Assembly: GCF_001571265.1 (NCBI RefSeq)
Contig: NZ_BCTL01000021.1
Span: forward strand, 1 to 64,000
Source of the DNA: Cedecea neteri NBRC 105707 = ATCC 33855
GTDB lineage: Bacteria > Pseudomonadota > Gammaproteobacteria > Enterobacterales > Enterobacteriaceae
DNA length: 64,000 nucleotides
Reading direction: 5' to 3'
Shown here: positions 26,500 to 34,222 of the stretch, piece after piece
Layout: each line of letters starts with the position of its first letter
How positions within the stretch are numbered: position 1 is the first letter of the stretch
Translations under genes and position numbers: made by a program
Notes under the pieces: model-generated
Database searches by the model: none
What the model saw: the letters and a program-made list of their open reading frames with translations, nothing else
What the model was told of the DNA's origin: nothing

Positions 26500-27392
26500 T
26501 GAAAGATCTCTTCGTTACGTTTGGCTTCGGTGACCGCACCGTAGCCAATGCCCCAGTTGTCGAGGATTTTCTGGTAGCTACCGTCTTTAATCAGCGAGTT
26601 CAGTGCAGCCTGTACCGCAGGCTCAAGCGCAGATTCTTTCGGGAAGGCAACGGAAACCGGCGCATCGTTGACGGCAATTTCGCCGCTCATCGCCAGAGGT
26701 TTGATGAGCTTCACTTGCCAGGTTAGCCCTTCATAAGGGCCAAAGAACATTGGGACGCGGCCGCTCACAACCGCCTGAACGCCAGCCGGGCGATCCGGGA
26801 ATACGGCAATTTTGATAGGTGGCTTGCCTGCGACTTCACACGCTTTGCTGGCTTCTTCCAGGCGGGTGATTTGCGTAGTGCCAGCGCCCGCGCCGACTTC
26901 TTTCCCACATACGGCGTCGAAGGTTTTAAACGGCGTGATGTTGGCGTTTTTCAGCGAAATAATACCCAGTCTGCTGGCGTTGAAGTAGCCCACAAAATCA
27001 ACCTGCTTCAGGCGCGCCTGGGTCGCGTTAATATTGGAAAGGGCGACATCGTAGCGGCCCGTTTTCAGGCCCGGAATAATGTTGTCGAAGCCGCCCGTAT
27101 CCCGCCACTGCACCGCCAGGCCAAGCCTCTCACCCACCGCATTCATGACGTCTATTTCTCTGCCGGCCAGCGTTTTATTGTCTTCTTTGTAGAACGTGGT
27201 CGGCGGCGTATTGGGGTTGGTGCCTGCCACGATATACCCGCGCTGGGCGATATCGGCAGGTAGCAGGCTCTTTAATGCAGGATCGGCTTTGACGTGCAGC
27301 GTGCTGTCTGTCGGCACCGCAGATTCTGCCGCGAAGGCTGAGTGAGTCGACATGGCGAGGGCAACAAGGGTCAGGCCTTTTGCAATTTTCAC
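26496..27392 (-). CDS. Periplasmic amino-acid-binding protein of the importer, YxeM-like
   Basis: The protein has 298 residues with a Sec signal peptide (residues 1-21, Ala-Phe-Ala). The mature part is a family 3 solute-binding protein: KSLLPADIAQRGYIVAGTNPNTPPTTF, then LAGREIDVMNAVGERLG with the conserved Asp, and KTGRYDVALSNINATQAR. These shape a pocket for an amino-acid-like ligand. It is the first gene of the importer operon and has a 368-base upstream region shared with divergent gss. The ligand is inferred to be S-(2-succino)cysteine or another S-modified cysteine. Confidence 0.85.
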   Translation of the reverse strand: MKIAKGLTLVALAMSTHSAFAAESAVPTDSTLHVKADPALKSLLPADIAQRGYIVAGTNPNTPPTTFYKEDNKTLAGREIDVMNAVGERLGLAVQWRDTGGFDNIIPGLKTGRYDVALSNINATQARLKQVDFVGYFNASRLGIISLKNANITPFKTFDAVCGKEVGAGAGTTQITRLEEASKACEVAGKPPIKIAVFPDRPAGVQAVVSGRVPMFFGPYEGLTWQVKLIKPLAMSGEIAVNDAPVSVAFPKESALEPAVQAALNSLIKDGSYQKILDNWGIGYGAVTEAKRNEEIFQ

Positions 27393-27760
27393 TGGGATTT
27401 TCTCCTGATATTAACGAATTACAGCTCCCCACTTCGGGGAAATATGCCCGGTGGAAACCCGGACTCAATGTTGAAAAAAGCGTTTTCTTTTTAAATGCAG
27501 GAGCGCCCTACATCACCGGCAGGGCCATTCTCAGGGAATAAAGGCGGGCTTAACAAATGCGAATAACGGATAACTATTTCTGTTAAATGGCAAAACGTTT
27601 TGGCGATGCGGTGTTTTAAAATTCGGGGCGGTTAGCCGCTTCGTCTCTGCACAAAGTGAGTCGCAGAGGTGTATGATGCTGACTTCTCTGTCAGGTTAAT
27701 TTTAACGTGCAGACGACAATCAGCGTGACCTTTGCCGCCTGCCTGATTTAGGTTGGACAC
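27393..27760. promoter_or_regulatory. Divergent control region between the ABC importer and gss
   Basis: This 368-base space holds no credible gene. It is moderately AT-rich and must contain the promoters of the importer operon (minus strand) and of gss (plus strand). I see no operator that resembles the 26-bp palindrome at 23257, and no clear CysB site can be called by eye. Confidence 0.4.
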
Positions 27761-29623
27761 ATGCATACAGGAACACCAGACACCGACGCACCTTTCGGCA
27801 CTCTTTTGGGCTATGCGCCGGGTGGCGTAGCGATTTACTCCTCTAATTACGGCAGCCTCGACCCCAAAAATTACCCGGAAGACGCTGAATTTCGGAGCTA
27901 CATCGGCAACGAATACATGGGCCACAAATGGCAGTGCGTAGAGTTTGCGCGCCGCTTCCTCTTCTTAAACTACGGTTTTGTCTTTACCGACGTTCACATG
28001 GCGTGGGAAATCTTCTCGCTGCGCTTTTTACGTCAGGTGGTGAACGACAATATTCTGCCGCTGCAGGCCTTTGCGAATGGCTCAAAACGAGCGCCTGAGG
28101 CAGGCGCGCTGCTTATCTGGCAGAAGGGCGGGGAGTTTCATGAAACCGGCCATGTCGCCGTGATCACTCAGCTTATCGGCAATAAAGTCCGCATTGCCGA
28201 GCAGAACGTGATTCATGCGCCGTTACCCGCCGGGCAACAATGGACACGTGAGCTAACCCTGGTTGAGCACGATGGGCACTATACGCTACAGGATACTTTT
28301 GCCGACACGTCGATTCTTGGCTGGATGATTCAGACTGAGGATATGACCTATAGCGAGCCACAGCCAGAAATCGGCGGTGAAGCGTTAAAAATTGGCGGGG
28401 CTCGCCTGGCCAATAAACGCCAGTTCGACGGCAAATGGCTGAACGAAAAAGATGAACTCCAGCAGGCCTATATACAGGCCAATGGCCACATTATTAATAA
28501 AGATCCTTGCCAGTATTTCACCATTACCGAAAGCGCCGAGCAGGAGCTGATTAAGGCCACCAACGAGCTGCACCTGATGTATCTGCACGCCACGGATAAA
28601 GTGCTGAAAGACGACAATCTGCTGGCACTTTTCGATATCCCGAAAATCCTCTGGCCTCGCCTGCGGCTTTCCTGGCAGTGGCGCCGCCACCAAATGGTCA
28701 GCGGGCGCATGGATTTTTGTATGGATGAGCGCGGTCTGAAGGTGTACGAATATAACGCCGATTCTGCCTCCTGCCATACCGAGAGTGGGCTGATTCTTGA
28801 GGAGTGGGTTAAGACGGGTTATCGCGGAACCGGGCATAATCCAGCGGAAGGATTACTGGAGGAACTTACCGGGGCCTGGAAGCACAGCAGCGCTCGCCCG
28901 TTTGTCCACATCATGCAGGACAATGACGCTGAAGAGGACTACCACGCGCTGTTCATGCAGCGTTCGCTGATGCAGGCCGGGTTTGACACCAAAATATTGC
29001 ACGGCCTGGGCGAGCTAAGTTGGGACAGCGCCGGGCTGCTTATTGATAATGAGGGGCGGGCGGTGAACTGCGTCTGGAAAACCTGGGCGTGGGAAACGGC
29101 GATTGAGCAAATCCGTGAGGTTAGCGAGACCGAGTATGCCGCTGTGCCGATCCGAACTGGCCATCCGCAGGGAGAGGTGCGCCTGATAGACGTCTTGCTC
29201 CGCCCGGAAGTGCTGGTTTTTGAGCCGCTGTGGACGGTTATTCCCGGCAACAAAGCCATTCTGCCGGTGCTTTGGCAGCTGTTCCCGAACCACCGTTACC
29301 TGCTGGATACGGATTTCGAGGTGAATGACCTGCTGGCTAAAACCGGCTACGCGGTGAAGCCGATTGCCGGGCGCTGCGGGAGCAATATCGATCTAATAAG
29401 CCACCAGGATGAACTGCTGGATAAAACCAGCGGCAAGTTCGTTGCCCGCAAGAACATCTATCAGCAGCTGTGGTGCCTGCCGAAAGTAGATGGCAAATAC
29501 ATCCAGGTCTGCACTTTTACCGTGGGCGGCAGCTACGGCGGCACTTGTTTGCGTGGGGATGATTCGCTGGTGATTAAAAAAGAGAGCGATATTGAGCCAC
29601 TGATTGTGGTGAAAAACAGGTAA
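27761..29623 (+). CDS. gss: Bifunctional glutathionylspermidine synthetase/amidase Gss
   Basis: The enzyme has 620 residues, one more than E. coli Gss. The N-terminal CHAP amidase domain (about 1-200) contains the catalytic Cys59 in HKWQCVEFARR and His131 in HETGHVAVI, and hydrolyses glutathionylspermidine. The C-terminal ATP-grasp synthetase domain (about 210-620) joins glutathione and spermidine using ATP; WQWRRHQMVSGRMDFCMDE and the C-terminal GRCGSNIDL are characteristic. It stands alone on the plus strand. Its neighbours gshB and the spe genes in this window supply the glutathione and polyamine pathways. Confidence 0.95.
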   Translation: MHTGTPDTDAPFGTLLGYAPGGVAIYSSNYGSLDPKNYPEDAEFRSYIGNEYMGHKWQCVEFARRFLFLNYGFVFTDVHMAWEIFSLRFLRQVVNDNILPLQAFANGSKRAPEAGALLIWQKGGEFHETGHVAVITQLIGNKVRIAEQNVIHAPLPAGQQWTRELTLVEHDGHYTLQDTFADTSILGWMIQTEDMTYSEPQPEIGGEALKIGGARLANKRQFDGKWLNEKDELQQAYIQANGHIINKDPCQYFTITESAEQELIKATNELHLMYLHATDKVLKDDNLLALFDIPKILWPRLRLSWQWRRHQMVSGRMDFCMDERGLKVYEYNADSASCHTESGLILEEWVKTGYRGTGHNPAEGLLEELTGAWKHSSARPFVHIMQDNDAEEDYHALFMQRSLMQAGFDTKILHGLGELSWDSAGLLIDNEGRAVNCVWKTWAWETAIEQIREVSETEYAAVPIRTGHPQGEVRLIDVLLRPEVLVFEPLWTVIPGNKAILPVLWQLFPNHRYLLDTDFEVNDLLAKTGYAVKPIAGRCGSNIDLISHQDELLDKTSGKFVARKNIYQQLWCLPKVDGKYIQVCTFTVGGSYGGTCLRGDDSLVIKKESDIEPLIVVKNR

Positions 29624-29650
29624 CGGATTCGCAAGACGAAGCGTTGGTTT

Positions 29651-29676
29651 CTTGCCCGGAGATGATTCCGGGCAAG
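29651..29676 (+). terminator. Hairpin after gss, probable terminator
   Basis: A perfect 10-bp stem CTTGCCCGGA / TCCGGGCAAG with a 6-base loop lies 27 bases after the gss stop. There is no T run after it, so it may act as a 3' mRNA stabiliser or a weak terminator. Confidence 0.6.
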
Positions 29677-30124
29677 TAGACAGTGACGCCGAGGCACTTT
29701 ATGAATATTTGTCTTCTTATTTTCTAACGATGATGATTATTTAGAAAAATAATGGCTGATGATGTTTTTAAACTTTTCACGCTATTGTTTTTAATGATTT
29801 TATTTTTTGTCTTAATTGTTTTCATTGCTCTTTAATTTATTTAAAAAAATCATTTAATTCATTGTCTTATGGTGTTTAGGTGGGTTGTTAAATTTTTCTT
29901 GTTTAGTCGGTGGGGTGGCGTTAATATTGTTGTATTAACGTATTGATAGCATTTATTTAAATTGTGTGATTGATAATTTATATGAATGTTTATCTTGAGA
30001 GTGCAAGTGCCCTGGTGTTGAATAATATTGTTTTAGTGCGCTAACATCTCTTGTCTGGATTGAATGAAATACCAGGATTTAGCTGTCGACAGTAATGTTG
30101 AGGCAGCAATAAAAAGGACTTTTT
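29677..30124. other. Very AT-rich non-coding stretch at the left edge of the pheV island
   Basis: No open frame of interest is seen in about 450 bases with long runs of A and T. The change in composition starts right after the gss hairpin. This is the pattern of horizontally acquired, H-NS-bound DNA. It contains the ibrA promoter region; I find no copy of the tRNA-Phe 3' end here that would mark an attachment site. Confidence 0.6.
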
Positions 30125-31345
30125 GTGAGAAAAGATAAAAAAATTATTCTTGATGATAATGTGCTTAACGCATCTAAGAAGAGAATCGAATGGGTATTCG
30201 ATACCTTTAATCAGGTCTGCGTCTCTTTTTCCGGAGGAAAGGATTCCAGCGTGCTTTTTCACCTTGTGGCTGAAATCGCGCGCCGCCGGGAGTGCCAGTT
30301 TGACGTGCTGTTTATTGACTGGGAGGTTCAGTTTCAGCATACCATCGACCATGTTTCCCGGCTCAAGCAGCAATATAGCGATATTGTCAGGCGTTTTTAC
30401 TGGGTTGCTTTGCCACTGACCACCGTGAACGGCGTTTCACAGAGCCAGCCTGAATGGATTAGCTGGGAGACAGGCGTGGAATGGGTTCGTCAGCCGCCAG
30501 AAGACGCCATTACCGACCCAGACTTCTTCCCTTTCTATCATTATGGCATGACCTTTGAAGATTTTATGCCTGCGTTCTCTCGCTGGCTTTCTGGAGACAA
30601 AGGCATGGCAACGCTAACCGGCATTCGCGCAGATGAATCGCTGAACCGTTTTTTAGCGCTGGCCTCACATAGCAAAACTCGTTATGCCGACGATAAGCCC
30701 TGGACGACGGCCAGCAGGGAGGGCACTTACTGTGTTGCTTACCCTTTATATGACTGGAAGGTACAGGATATCTGGATTTTTAACGGCAAATACAAAGCAG
30801 CCGGTAACCCTCTTTATGATCTCATGTACCGTGCGGGTGTCCCTATGAGAGCCATGCGGGTTTGTGAACCCTTTGGTCCGGAAGCGCGCCGTGGACTATG
30901 GCTTTACCATGTTCTCGAGCCTGAAACCTGGTCTCGGGTCTGTATGCGCGTTGCTGGCGCCAATAGCGGCGCTATTTATGCGCATCAGAGCGGTTCCTTC
31001 TATGCCCGCAATACGACTATCTCCAAACCGAGCCATTTAACCTGGCAGGAGTACGCCATGTTTTTACTGGCATCGATGCCGGAAAAAACAGCGGAGCACT
31101 ACAAAAATAAAATTGCCATTTATTTGAAATGGTACAAAGAGCGAGAATTTCCAGAAAATATTCCTGATGAGCAGGATAAAGATTCAGGATCGAAGGATAT
31201 ACCTTCGTGGCGACGTATTTGTAAAACACTATTGAAGAATGATTTTTGGTGCCGGACGCTGTCATTTAGCCCTAATAAGTCACAGCACTATAACCGGTAT
31301 CTTGAAAGGATCAAAAAGAAACGGCAAATGTGGGGAATACTCTGA
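30125..31345 (+). CDS. ibrA: IbrA-like PAPS-reductase-fold protein (DUF3440)
   Basis: The protein has 406 residues. A PP-loop SFSGGKDSS (34-42) marks it as an adenine nucleotide alpha hydrolase of the phosphoadenosine-phosphosulfate reductase type, followed by the DUF3440 region. E. coli IbrA has the same makeup and acts with IbrB to activate immunoglobulin-binding (eib) genes; its chemistry is unknown. The start codon is GTG, with AAGGA 6 bases before it. The stop overlaps the ibrB start as TGATG, so the two are translationally coupled. The island position next to pheV fits the known mobility of ibrAB. DndC of DNA phosphorothioation is a fold relative, but the other dnd genes are absent. Confidence 0.85.
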   Translation: MRKDKKIILDDNVLNASKKRIEWVFDTFNQVCVSFSGGKDSSVLFHLVAEIARRRECQFDVLFIDWEVQFQHTIDHVSRLKQQYSDIVRRFYWVALPLTTVNGVSQSQPEWISWETGVEWVRQPPEDAITDPDFFPFYHYGMTFEDFMPAFSRWLSGDKGMATLTGIRADESLNRFLALASHSKTRYADDKPWTTASREGTYCVAYPLYDWKVQDIWIFNGKYKAAGNPLYDLMYRAGVPMRAMRVCEPFGPEARRGLWLYHVLEPETWSRVCMRVAGANSGAIYAHQSGSFYARNTTISKPSHLTWQEYAMFLLASMPEKTAEHYKNKIAIYLKWYKEREFPENIPDEQDKDSGSKDIPSWRRICKTLLKNDFWCRTLSFSPNKSQHYNRYLERIKKKRQMWGIL

Positions 31346-31971
31346 TGCTTAATACACTATTAAAACAACTGGATAATTATCTTGCTTCCTTCGAGTCGGA
31401 TGAATCAAAAGTCGCCGCAATGAACGAAGTCAAAAAAGTCATGCATCAGCACAGCCCTTTTAAAAAAGAGCCGGTTGACTGTGTCCTTTGGGTACGTGAG
31501 GGAGATATTATCGCCAATGATTATAACCCTAACGTAATGGCTCCCGTTGAATTAAGCTTGTTAAAACACTCAATTGAGACAGATGGTTACACTCAGCCGA
31601 TTGTGGTGACGCGACTGAAAGACAAATTTCAGGTCGTGGATGGGTTTCACCGGCATCTGGTGGGAAAAACATCACCTGTGGCAAAAAAGAGAATTAACGG
31701 TTTCCTTCCGATTACCGTGGTTAACCTGGCGTCCAGCGGAGAAGCCGAATGTATTGCCGTGACGGTACGCCATAACAGGGCGCGCGGCAAACATCAGATA
31801 ACGGCGATGTCCGATGTTGTTCGTGATCTTTCCCGATTGGGCTGGGATGATCTAAAGATTGGGGCTGAGTTGGGGATGGACGCAGACGAAGTGCTGCGGC
31901 TGAAGCAAATTAGTGGCCTGTCCGAGCTATTCAGCAGCGAAAAGTTTAGTGATGCGTGGACGATAAAATAG
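31345..31971 (+). CDS. ibrB: IbrB-like ParB/sulfiredoxin-fold protein
   Basis: The protein has 208 residues from the ATG at 31345 that overlaps the ibrA stop. The ParB N-terminal-like nuclease/sulfiredoxin fold is visible from about residue 45: LWVREGDIIANDYNPNVM, LLKHSIETDGYTQPIVV and QVVDGFHRHLVG, which matches the family G-x-x-R/H-motif. A helical region with LSRLGWDDLKIGAELGMDADEVLRLKQISG follows and looks like the ParB helix-turn-helix. It is expected to work with IbrA, possibly on DNA; the mode of action is unknown. A terminator follows 22 bases after the stop. Confidence 0.85.
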   Translation: MLNTLLKQLDNYLASFESDESKVAAMNEVKKVMHQHSPFKKEPVDCVLWVREGDIIANDYNPNVMAPVELSLLKHSIETDGYTQPIVVTRLKDKFQVVDGFHRHLVGKTSPVAKKRINGFLPITVVNLASSGEAECIAVTVRHNRARGKHQITAMSDVVRDLSRLGWDDLKIGAELGMDADEVLRLKQISGLSELFSSEKFSDAWTIK

Positions 31972-31993
31972 GGCTGTAGATATTTAAATCATA

Positions 31994-32020
31994 AATCCGC
32001 CTTTTGGGCGGATTGTTTAT
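31994..32020 (+). terminator. Terminator after ibrB
   Basis: The stem AATCCGCC / GGCGGATT with a short T-rich loop is followed by TGTTTATTATT. Confidence 0.75.
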
Positions 32021-32156
32021 TATTCAGGTGTCTTGATACGAAACACTGTAAATACAAAAAATTAGTGGAGAAATTATATTACTCCGCTAATGTATATTAA
32101 GATTTTAATTAAGATTCTGATATTCATTAAGCTGATTTATGTTGGACGAGACGAAA

Positions 32157-32197
32157 AAAACATACACAATAACTCTTGTTGTGTATGTTTTGTTTTT
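32157..32197 (+). terminator. Strong terminator-like hairpin in the island
   Basis: The 13-base arms AAAACATACACAA and TTGTGTATGTTTT pair perfectly and are followed by GTTTTTTG. No gene ends just upstream, so it could end a small RNA or be a remnant of a lost gene. Confidence 0.7.
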
Positions 32198-32274
32198 TGA
32201 GCTAAAACATTAGCGGACAGAACGACTATATTTTATCGGGAAGATTATTCCTTAAATTTTAAGGTTGTTAATGT

Positions 32275-32862
32275 ATGAGAGTTGGAAAGAAGTGGAGCTA
32301 TGGAAAAACATACCTTATCACATTGGACCGTTTGGATAAGTTAAAAGATCAGAAAGTATTAGATAATGAACAGGCGGCGCATTACGACAAACATATTCAT
32401 TTCGATTCTATGAGGGCAAGTGATCTTATTAATGTAAGTATAAACGATAAGCTCATTATTAATGTTCATGGAAACAAATACGGCATAGGTGGGGGTTTTG
32501 AAGACAATGATTTGGATAGGCTTGTTTGGAAACTTAAACGATCAGGTTTGAAACAAGCAGGTGTGATTAAATTTCACTCCTGTAATATTGGTGAGGGCGA
32601 CTGGTTATCGACATTCAGAAAATCTTTGGTTAAATATGGAATAAAATTTTCGTATTTATCTGGTCCAAGTAGCAAAGGTATTCGTGGGCAATATATGATT
32701 GGCTATAAGGTGTTGGGGTTTTTATACTCAAGTTTCACGTTAGGTAAGACAAAAGTTGTGCAGGGCAATGTTATTAATAATTTCAAAGGAATTCGGTACA
32801 CACAGGATAATATAGATGTTTTTGCACCTAAAGTTTGGAGAGGCACTGATTCTTATGTTTGA
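32275..32862 (+). CDS. Small protein with caspase/C80-like His...Cys pattern
   Basis: The protein has 195 residues and is coded in AT-rich DNA. After residue 58 it reads KLIINVHGNKYGIGGG, then about 35 residues later VIKFHSCNIGEGDW. A hydrophobic strand ending in His-Gly followed by a strand ending in Ser-Cys is the catalytic pattern of clan CD cysteine peptidases, such as the C80 domain of MARTX and Clostridium toxins; the candidate residues are His65 and Cys103. The assignment is by pattern only and the overall similarity is weak. There is no signal peptide. It follows ibrAB and precedes another unknown gene on the same strand with a 113-base gap. It could be a secreted effector or part of a conflict system. 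Confidence 0.5.
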   Translation: MRVGKKWSYGKTYLITLDRLDKLKDQKVLDNEQAAHYDKHIHFDSMRASDLINVSINDKLIINVHGNKYGIGGGFEDNDLDRLVWKLKRSGLKQAGVIKFHSCNIGEGDWLSTFRKSLVKYGIKFSYLSGPSSKGIRGQYMIGYKVLGFLYSSFTLGKTKVVQGNVINNFKGIRYTQDNIDVFAPKVWRGTDSYV

Positions 32863-32975
32863 GGATCAAAAACAACATTTTAGTTAAGTGTGCACATTTG
32901 GTTGTTTTTAATAATTCAGCAGTTCTGATATCCGTTGCTATGGGCTGATTCGTATAACTTATGAGGTTTATGAGA

Positions 32976-33503
32976 ATGAAGTTTCTGAAGAGTTGTTATG
33001 GGCAAGAACGCATAAATAAAAAGACAATATCATCTCCGGTGGATTTATTTTATAACGATCAAACACGTTATAAAAACCTTCTGTCGCATAGATTGGAAAG
33101 GGAACTGGTAGCCATCAATAGGCTTAAGCCAAAAATTGCAGAAATAAAAAGCCTGCCGCAGTTAAAAGCATACTTAAATATAAAAGGGACTGACGGATTA
33201 TCAGAGCATAACCTGAAATTCATCATCACCAAGCAGAGAACGCTTTTACTTGGTGAGTTTCGTAGAACACCTATGGATTATGTCACTCATGCCGCAATAT
33301 TCAATGCTCTTGGATATAGCGATTCTGAAGAGATCATTGCAGCAGGAAGAATATCCGCTGCGACTAATTTTCGAGGCAATTTTGAAATCTTCGCAAACAA
33401 TGAGTCAGGGCACTTTAAACCGGGCGCTGAAGCAGTAAAGCATCTTAATGCTTTAATAAAGCGTTGGGGAGGGTATGGTGCTGTTGATGAAAATGATAGA
33501 TGA
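32976..33503 (+). CDS. Hypothetical protein of the pheV island
   Basis: I do not recognise this protein. From the ATG at 32976, which has GAGGT 8 bases upstream, it has 175 residues; two in-frame ATGs lie up to 15 bases earlier. It is basic in the first half, with probable helices, and its C-terminal part has FEIFANNESGHFKPGAEAV. A similar Ser-Gly-His-aromatic-x-Pro motif is present in the C-terminal domains of several secreted toxins, but I cannot name the family. It lacks a signal peptide. The gene is the last one before pheV and is downstream of the caspase-like gene, so the two may act together. Confidence 0.5.
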   Translation: MKFLKSCYGQERINKKTISSPVDLFYNDQTRYKNLLSHRLERELVAINRLKPKIAEIKSLPQLKAYLNIKGTDGLSEHNLKFIITKQRTLLLGEFRRTPMDYVTHAAIFNALGYSDSEEIIAAGRISAATNFRGNFEIFANNESGHFKPGAEAVKHLNALIKRWGGYGAVDENDR

Positions 33504-33680
33504 TGATTAATCCGAATGGGGTTTATCGCCGGAGTATTCGGAATGGGCCTTGTTGAAGTGAAGCTGCAAAATGTAATATTTGACGTTTTGAACAGCGCTT
33601 GCGCTGGCCCCGAAGGGGTGAGTCTCAGGGATGAGACGAATAATCTAACTTGTTCGATGAAGAGTCCAGACGCAGAAAGT

Positions 33681-33706
33681 AAAAAACCCGCCATTGGCGG
33701 GTTCTT
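33681..33706 (-). terminator. Terminator of the tRNA-Phe gene
   Basis: Read on the minus strand, ACCCGCC-AAT-GGCGGGT is followed by a run of six T residues. It lies 9 bases beyond the CCA end of the tRNA. Confidence 0.85.
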
Positions 33707-33714
33707 CTAAATAG

Positions 33715-33790
33715 TGGTGCCCGGACTCGGAATCGAACCAAGGACACGGGGATTTTCAATCCCCTGCTCTACCGACTGAGCTATCCGGGC
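33715..33790 (-). tRNA. pheV: tRNA-Phe (anticodon GAA), pheV
   Basis: This 76-base cloverleaf with encoded CCA is read on the minus strand. It begins GCCCGGATAGCTCAGTCGG and has the anticodon GAA in the loop TTGAAAA, with an acceptor stem GCCCGGA / TCCGGGC. It matches E. coli pheV and stands next to speC as there. pheV is a common integration site for islands, and the 29.7-33.5 kb block lies on its 3' side. Confidence 0.97.
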
Positions 33791-34222
33791 AACGGGGCGC
33801 ATTAAACCGTAAACCCCATTCCGCGTCAATGGCTTTGTTGCACAGTGCGGTGCGTTTGCCTGATTTATGTGCGGGCTGTTACAGACTTCATGTTGAACCC
33901 CCTGGCAGAAGGTGCCATGATTGCGCCAATTTTATTATTCACTACGGGGCGTCTTGATGTTCACTCTCAATTCCCATGCATCTTTCGGGATGGCGCTCGT
34001 CCGTGCTGCTATTACCTTCCGAAGTCCCTTGCTCACCATGCGGTGAGGGCAATGTATGCTCGCTGCAGGACATCAGTAAGATCAGACTCCGTCTGGTTTT
34101 ACTGATGTCTGGCGGTCGAAGTGGATCCACACCTAAGACCCTCAGAACGCCTTCACCGGGGAATTTTCCCTTTGCCGTGCCGGTTGGCACTCACTCATCC
34201 TTGCAGACGGGGATTTGTGCTT
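33791..34222 (+). promoter_or_regulatory. Long upstream region and leader of speC
   Basis: This 432-base region has no convincing gene. It holds the tRNA promoter on the minus strand and the speC promoter and leader on the plus strand. A strong two-part hairpin at 34069-34109 is the main structure, with a smaller CACC-ATGC-GGTG hairpin at about 34034-34046. The length exceeds what a simple promoter needs. Confidence 0.55.
34069..34109 (+). promoter_or_regulatory. Structured hairpin in the speC leader
   Basis: An outer stem GACATCAGTAA / TTACTGATGTC (11 perfect pairs) encloses an inner stem CAGAC / GTCTG with a 3-base loop. It is 113 bases upstream of the speC start and has no T run, so it is more likely a regulatory or stabilising leader structure than a terminator. 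Confidence 0.6.

Larger units (their letters stand above)
31972..32274. other. AT-rich spacer with two hairpins
   Basis: This 303-base gap between ibrB and the next gene contains the ibrB terminator and a second terminator-like hairpin at 32157-32197. The rest is AT-rich and shows no gene. The promoter of the gene at 32275 must lie in the last 80 bases or so. Confidence 0.5.

Noticed and set aside
30125..31971. DNA phosphorothioation (dnd) system
   Set aside because: Only the PAPS-reductase fold is shared. No cysteine desulfurase, DndD or DndE type gene is present, and the pair matches IbrA/IbrB better.
33504..33680. Possible attachment site or integrase remnant between the island and pheV
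   Set aside because: I looked for a copy of the tRNA-Phe 3' end on both sides of the island and found none, and no integrase fragment is visible.
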